From: Danxiaibacter sp048498555 | GTDB taxonomy: Bacteria > Bacteroidota > Bacteroidia > Chitinophagales > Chitinophagaceae | Reading direction: 5' to 3' | Assembly (NCBI GenBank): GCA_048498555.1 | Contig: JBEHXT010000008.1 | Coordinates: 1 to 64,000 of the forward strand | DNA length: 64,000 nt | In this document: piece by piece, positions 59,550-64,000 of the stretch | How the letters are laid out: each line of letters starts with the position of its first letter | Numbering within the stretch: position 1 is the first letter of the stretch | Translations under genes and position numbers: made by a program | Notes under the pieces: generated by a model | What the model was told of the DNA's origin: nothing | Databases searched by the model: none | The model's input: only the letters and a program-made list of their open reading frames with translations

Positions 59550-60731
59550 TTATAAAACAACAAGTGGTGTAATAAATCCCAGACTTATCTGTCCTGTATT
59601 CGTATTGGTTGATCCAAATTGTGACTTTGAATAATCTGTGTATTTGTAAGATCGTCCGATATAAGCTCCGTAGAATTTTAAATTAAAGTTTTTGAAAGGA
59701 TAGAATTCAACGGAAGGAATAAATCCCCAGGATGTTCTTAAGTGGCTGGTCTTATGTGGATCAGGGTTGCCATACCAGTATGCATCACTTACCATACCGA
59801 TGCCGGAAACGCTCCACTTCGGCGCAAATTGATAAGTGAAACGAAGCCAGTGTTCAATATAATCTACATCCATCGCTGCATAGGGATCGTAAGAGTCTGG
59901 CACAATGCCTGTAACTATGCCTTTTCTGTCAAGCCCTTCTTTACTCCATTTAAAATCATACTGAATCGTCCATTTCTTCAGTAATAACTGGTTACCCAGT
60001 GCTATGTAGTGCATTTCTTTATCAACAGCTTCTGTAAAAACACTGGCGCTCCATAAAGTTTGAAACATTCCGTTTGCAAAGTTGCCACGCCAGTTAGCTA
60101 CCCATGCTGCAGGGAATTTGGATTCTTTTACTCCCGGAATTGAATCATATAATTCCTGGAAAGTTTTTGTCCGGGAATTCAGGATCTGGAAAGTGAGCGA
60201 ATGGTTTTTGTTAAGTTGCCATGAAGCCTGTACGCCTGATAAAAAGTTATCGGCATATTCAACTATATCGTTATAAGCATAAATATCAATTGGGTTTGCG
60301 TCAAATTCATAGCCGCCCCAGTCTGCGCACATTTTACCAAATTGCAAGCTTACTTTAGGAGATACGTTAATGCCAATATAAGCAAGGTCTGTACTGGCGC
60401 TAATATTATCCACGGATTGAGGTGTTGTGCTTTTCGTATACCTGTCGCGAAAACGGAAGTATACCAGATCCTTATATACCTTTCCTTTTATTTCCAGGCG
60501 AAACTGGTTCATGGAGAATTCACTGCCAGTATATTTTCCATCCTGAAAATGGTTGTTTAAAGCATATTGCATGTTGGCAATTACATCAATGTTTTTCAAC
60601 AACTCAACCTTTTCCGTTGGAATGATCGGCACCGTGTGATTAATCGATGTGTCTATCTGCTTTTCTATTTGCGCAGAAGCAACCATTACCGGCAAGATAA
60701 AAGCTATCAAAAGGGGTATCCGAAGCTTCAT
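59550..60731 (-). CDS. Phosphate-selective porin (OprO/P-like) outer-membrane protein
   Basis: A 393-residue barrel: signal peptide MKLRIPLLIAFILPVMVASA, then a porin O/P-type sequence (NIDVIANMQYALNNHFQDGK, RLEIKGKVYKDLVYFRFRDR, SLQFGKMCADWGGYEF) and about 16 strands, ending in a C-terminal Leu after VV. In this phylum such porins often take up dicarboxylates or other anions. It is 15 bases after the dcu gene on the same strand, in the asparagine-to-fumarate operon. Start ATG at 60731. Confidence 0.8.
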   Translation of the reverse strand: MKLRIPLLIAFILPVMVASAQIEKQIDTSINHTVPIIPTEKVELLKNIDVIANMQYALNNHFQDGKYTGSEFSMNQFRLEIKGKVYKDLVYFRFRDRYTKSTTPQSVDNISASTDLAYIGINVSPKVSLQFGKMCADWGGYEFDANPIDIYAYNDIVEYADNFLSGVQASWQLNKNHSLTFQILNSRTKTFQELYDSIPGVKESKFPAAWVANWRGNFANGMFQTLWSASVFTEAVDKEMHYIALGNQLLLKKWTIQYDFKWSKEGLDRKGIVTGIVPDSYDPYAAMDVDYIEHWLRFTYQFAPKWSVSGIGMVSDAYWYGNPDPHKTSHLRTSWGFIPSVEFYPFKNFNLKFYGAYIGRSYKYTDYSKSQFGSTNTNTGQISLGFITPLVVL

Positions 60732-60746
60732 AGTTTATAGTTTAGT

Positions 60747-62087
60747 TTATAAAAGAATATGGCTGAGTAAAAATCCTACTATAATGGCCGTTCCTATTAT
60801 CACAAACCCGGGTAGCATAAAACTGTGGTTCACTACATATTTGCCTATTTTGGTGGTCCCCGTCCTGTCGAAATTTATTGCTGCGAGTAAGGTTGGGTAA
60901 CCAGGTAAAACGAAGTCAGCGTTTACAGCAGGGAACATCGCCAGCAAATGCGGATTGCTAATGCCGAGTGCAACACCAAGTGGCATCATAGTCCTGGTAG
61001 TAGCAGCCTGGCTAAACATTAAGACCCCCATTATAAAAACGGCAAACGTGAATGTCCATGGGTAAGCCTGAGCAATACCACCAAGTGCTTCTTTGATGAT
61101 GTGTTCATTATTACTCATGAAAGTTGAGCTCATCCAAACAACTCCAAAAACGGAGATAACGGCTGTGGCCATTGAAGTGAAAAGGCTTGCTTTTGTAACC
61201 GCTTCAGCGCTTGTTTTAGTGATGAGCATAATCAGTGCCGTTGCGGACAATGTGATTATTTCAATAATGCTGCCCATCGTAAGTGTGCCGTCTGCCTTAA
61301 CGCTAAAATTCGCTACTCCTTTGCCTGTGTTGGGCACCAGGGATGGGAAAGCGCCACACAATACAACGAGGAGTATTGCAACGCCAAAAATCAATACGGC
61401 CGTTTTGGCACCGGGTTTAATGGTCCTTGCATTATTGGTTGAATCTGCATCTATTGATTGGGCAAATTCCGGGTCTTTCATCTTCTCAATAAATTCTGGG
61501 TCATCATTCAGTTCTTTGCCTTTTTTTCTAACAGCAAGCGCACCAGCAAGTACGCCGATGAAACAGGAGGGGATGCCAATTTTCATAATATCAACAACTG
61601 CGCCCGGATATGCCAGTATTGCGGCGAGCGCTGCTGTAGCTGCGCTCATTGGGCTTCCGGTCAATGCAATGTGTGATGCGATAACAGAAGCGGACAGCGG
61701 CCGTTCCGGCCTTATTCTTTTTTTAGCAGCCACTTCGGAGATAATCGGTAGCAATGAATAAACAATATGCGATGTGCCGGCAAAAAGGCAGAGGATGTAT
61801 GTAGTTATCGGCGCGAGAAATGTTATCTGCGAAGGATTGCTCCTGATAATTTTTTCTGCAATACTAACAAGGTAGTCGAGGCCACCTGCAGCCTGCAATG
61901 CAGCGCCGGTTGTTACAATGGCAATGATGATCAACATTACATCAAGCGGCGGCTCAGCAGGGTGCATATGAAATACAGATACAAAGATCAGCATGCCTAC
62001 CATTCCCATTACGCCCAGGCCAATGCCCTTCATGTTGGCGCCAATGAGAATCATTATAAGTACTATCAGAAATTGGATCCAGATCAT
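60747..62087 (-). CDS. Anaerobic C4-dicarboxylate transporter (DcuA/DcuB type)
   Basis: A 446-residue inner-membrane antiporter that exchanges fumarate or aspartate for succinate. About ten to eleven hydrophobic segments; family blocks include LAPITTYILCLFAGTSHIVY, RPERPLSASVIASHIALTGS, PMSAATAALAA and AVNADFVLPGYPTLLAAINF. I start at the ATG at 62087 (MIWIQFLIVL), which aligns with known N-termini. The gene lies between the porin and ansB; it could take up Asp or export products. Confidence 0.93.
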   Translation of the reverse strand: MIWIQFLIVLIMILIGANMKGIGLGVMGMVGMLIFVSVFHMHPAEPPLDVMLIIIAIVTTGAALQAAGGLDYLVSIAEKIIRSNPSQITFLAPITTYILCLFAGTSHIVYSLLPIISEVAAKKRIRPERPLSASVIASHIALTGSPMSAATAALAAILAYPGAVVDIMKIGIPSCFIGVLAGALAVRKKGKELNDDPEFIEKMKDPEFAQSIDADSTNNARTIKPGAKTAVLIFGVAILLVVLCGAFPSLVPNTGKGVANFSVKADGTLTMGSIIEIITLSATALIMLITKTSAEAVTKASLFTSMATAVISVFGVVWMSSTFMSNNEHIIKEALGGIAQAYPWTFTFAVFIMGVLMFSQAATTRTMMPLGVALGISNPHLLAMFPAVNADFVLPGYPTLLAAINFDRTGTTKIGKYVVNHSFMLPGFVIIGTAIIVGFLLSHILL

Positions 62088-62176
62088 AAGCTTGGTTGTT
62101 GTTGTTTTAATATGGGCTATAATGTATGTGACAAAGCGCAATTTTTCTGAGAAAACTGCGCGGCCACCAGTAGGGG

Positions 62177-63238
62177 TTAGAATTTAAAGAAATAACTCTG
62201 TAATGTCTTTTTGTCTTTTGTCTGCGTTAATCCCAGCATTAATAATACCCTTGACTTTTGTGGATTTAAATCATCTGAAACAATAGTGCCTAGTTTGTCA
62301 TCATCAATCTCATCATATAAAGTAACACGGCCCATTGGTACATGCGAAGAACGGCATACAACGACGCCTTTCTTAATAGCCCTGTCAACCGCATCATAAA
62401 AAACTTTATTAAAATTACCGTTACCCACGCCTGCAATCACAATACCCTGATATCCTGCATTAACAAATGCGTCAATAGCTATTGGTTCAGCATCTGCGCT
62501 CATAAACGCAATGCCTACTTTGGGTAAAGTCTTTACGTTTTTAATATCGAAAGGAGTCGCTTTATTTCCAGCACGTATGGAATTCAGATAATAAAACACC
62601 TTTCCGTCATACACTTGTCCGAGAGGGCCAAGATTAGGAGCTGCAAACGCGTTCACTTTCGTCGTGTTCACTTTCTCAACATCCCTTCCATCAAAAATTC
62701 CTTCATTAAAAACTACGAGCACACCTCGTCCATTTGTTGCAGGATTTGCAGCAACCGTAATAGCGTCGTATAAATTTTTAGGTCCGTCTGCACTGATGGC
62801 TGTTGCCGGGCGCATAGAGCCTGTGAGTACCACGGGTTTGTCATAGCGTACTGTAAGATTTAAAAAGTATGCAGTTTCTTCTTGCGTATCTGTGCCGTGC
62901 GTAATAACTATTCCATCTGCCTCATTTTTTGAGAAGATCTCGTTGATGCGTTTATCCAATTTTTGCCATATTTCAACGGTCATATCCTGGCTACCAACAT
63001 TAGACACTTGTTCGCCGGTTACATCTGCTATTTTCTCAACACCTGGAACTGCTGCCAGCAATTCTTTTATGGGTAGCTTTCCTGCCTCATATCCAGCCCG
63101 GTCAGGCGATGCTCCTTGTCCGGCAATTGTTCCACCGGTTGCCAGTATAATAATGTGGGGTTTTTTGGTTGTTCCCTGTGCAAATGCAGTTGCAGAAAAC
63201 ACAAGGAAGGTGATGATGAGCGTGAAGGTATTTTTCAT
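62177..63238 (-). CDS. ansB: Periplasmic type II L-asparaginase
   Basis: A 353-residue exported enzyme that splits asparagine into aspartate and ammonia. Signal peptide MKNTFTLIITFLVFSATAFA; first threonine motif IILATGGTIAGQG, second motif VITHGTDTQEETAYFL, and VVLTGSMRPATAISADGPKN with the catalytic Lys region. Length and signal peptide mark type II. It is downstream of aspA and upstream of the dicarboxylate carrier, so aspartate made outside the cell can be taken up. Start ATG at 63238. Confidence 0.94.
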   Translation of the reverse strand: MKNTFTLIITFLVFSATAFAQGTTKKPHIIILATGGTIAGQGASPDRAGYEAGKLPIKELLAAVPGVEKIADVTGEQVSNVGSQDMTVEIWQKLDKRINEIFSKNEADGIVITHGTDTQEETAYFLNLTVRYDKPVVLTGSMRPATAISADGPKNLYDAITVAANPATNGRGVLVVFNEGIFDGRDVEKVNTTKVNAFAAPNLGPLGQVYDGKVFYYLNSIRAGNKATPFDIKNVKTLPKVGIAFMSADAEPIAIDAFVNAGYQGIVIAGVGNGNFNKVFYDAVDRAIKKGVVVCRSSHVPMGRVTLYDEIDDDKLGTIVSDDLNPQKSRVLLMLGLTQTKDKKTLQSYFFKF

Positions 63239-63297
63239 AAGTGAGTATTTAGTTGTTACATTGTAATAGCCGTTTTATTGAAGGGCTACCGCTTGTA

Positions 63298-64000
63298 TTA
63301 CTGGTTTATAAATTTGGGGTGGATGAGATTATCTATAGAATAAATTTCATCCCATTTAGCCTGGGTGATCAGTTTTCTTTCCTGCACAGCAATCTGATGT
63401 ACAGATTTGCCCGACTTTAATGCTTCTTTGGCAATGCTGGCAGATTCCTCATATCCTAGAATCGGGTTTAACTGCGTTACAATGCCTATGCTATGCATCA
63501 CCATTTCTTTAGTGTGCTCGGCATTGGCGGTTATGCCATCAACGCATTTTTCTCTTAACATGTGGCTGGCTTTGGTAATATATTCCAAAGAAGTAAAAAG
63601 TGCAAAGCCAATTACAGGTTCCATTACATTTAGTTGAAGCTGGCCGGCTTCGGCTGCGAGCGTAACGGTCAGGTCAGCACCAATTACGTAAAAACAGGTC
63701 TGGTTAACCGCTTCGGGAATAACAGGGTTCACCTTGCCGGGCATTATAGAAGAGCCAGGCTGCATAGGCGGCAGGTTAATTTCATTTAATCCACACCTGG
63801 GACCACTGCTGAGCAGGCGCAAGTCGTTGCATATTTTGCTCAGTTTAACGGCGCATCTTTTCAACGTACCGCTTAACTGTACATAAGCGCCAGTGTCGTA
63901 TGTGGCCTCAATAAGGTCGGGTGATAGTTTTACCGGTATACCTGAAATCTCTGCTATATAATCGGTGCATTTTTCCGCATAGCCTTTAGGTGCGTTTACG
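63298..64000 (-). CDS. aspA: Aspartate ammonia-lyase, C-terminal part (cut by window end)
   Basis: The frame runs off the right edge, so the start is not visible. Of the visible 234 codons, APKGYAEKC near the edge, NEINLPPMQPGSSIMPGKVN (fumarase/aspartase signature SSxMPxKxN) and ending SIDNLIHPKFINQ match AspA, which converts aspartate to fumarate and ammonia. Fumarase C is the other candidate; the PPMQPGSSIMPGKVNPVIPE text and ansB/dcu neighbours favour aspartase. ATGs inside the visible part are internal codons. Confidence 0.9.
   Translation of the reverse strand, partial: VNAPKGYAEKCTDYIAEISGIPVKLSPDLIEATYDTGAYVQLSGTLKRCAVKLSKICNDLRLLSSGPRCGLNEINLPPMQPGSSIMPGKVNPVIPEAVNQTCFYVIGADLTVTLAAEAGQLQLNVMEPVIGFALFTSLEYITKASHMLREKCVDGITANAEHTKEMVMHSIGIVTQLNPILGYEESASIAKEALKSGKSVHQIAVQERKLITQAKWDEIYSIDNLIHPKFINQ

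Noticed and set aside
61093..61761. 222-codon frame opposite the dicarboxylate carrier gene
   Set aside because: It is the antisense shadow of a Val/Ile/Ala-rich membrane protein; the minus-strand frame matches Dcu carriers throughout.

Overview
The window reads as a chromosome segment of a Bacteroidota bacterium, most likely a Chitinophagaceae-type member of the phylum. Evidence: promoters with the phylum's TAnnTTTG -7 box (before infA, carA and the Asn tRNA), a type IX secretion cargo with a gliding-motility C-terminal domain, many SusD-free beta-barrel and lipoprotein genes, DUF6702/HupE/M1 neighbours, a zinc-free L36, and weak use of Shine-Dalgarno sites. Gene identities rest on reading the proteins; no database was searched.

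Layout. 1-6.4 kb: small hydrolases (phosphoesterase, NUDIX, DinB, SGNH) and a large metallopeptidase/propeller/barrel protein. 6.4-11.9 kb: infA-rpmJ-rpsM-rpsK-rpsD-rpoA-rplQ followed by carA. 12-31.6 kb: housekeeping and envelope genes (aroQ, an Omp85-type barrel, MgtC, esterase, PNGase F-like enzyme, hflX, orphan REC-HPt and REC proteins, ybjQ, an AlkA-type glycosylase, mnmD, GH25 lysozyme, HAD phosphatase, phoH, ppa, ubiX). 31.9-37.3 kb: CorC-type protein, DUF6702, HupE, M1 peptidase and a Rieske protein. 37.4-44.5 kb: a complete RND efflux operon. 44.5-47.5 kb: repeats, a LytTR protein with a cut-down receiver domain, the Asn tRNA and a frameshifted lipoprotein gene. 47.7-59.5 kb: a dihaem cytochrome, AI-2E-type transporter, a 1070-residue secreted cargo, a ChrB-AraC fusion and lipases. 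59.5-64 kb: an apparent asparagine-use operon, aspA-ansB-dcu-porin, read right to left and cut by the window end.

The most unusual signal is not a gene. Intergenic spaces carry several families of short quasi-tandem repeats (for example GTGAATAG, TTGACAATTGA, GTGCGAATG, GATTAGGA with GTCTGG, ACGTATAAC, GACACAGAGG), often as two imperfect inverted arms around a 60-240 base core. In at least 16 genes the repeat begins within about 12 bases of the stop codon, and in seven the stop codon lies inside the repeat. A four-part array of one family separates the RND adaptor gene from its permease, and three spacers of the ribosomal cluster carry such elements. No CRISPR array, insertion sequence or prophage was seen.
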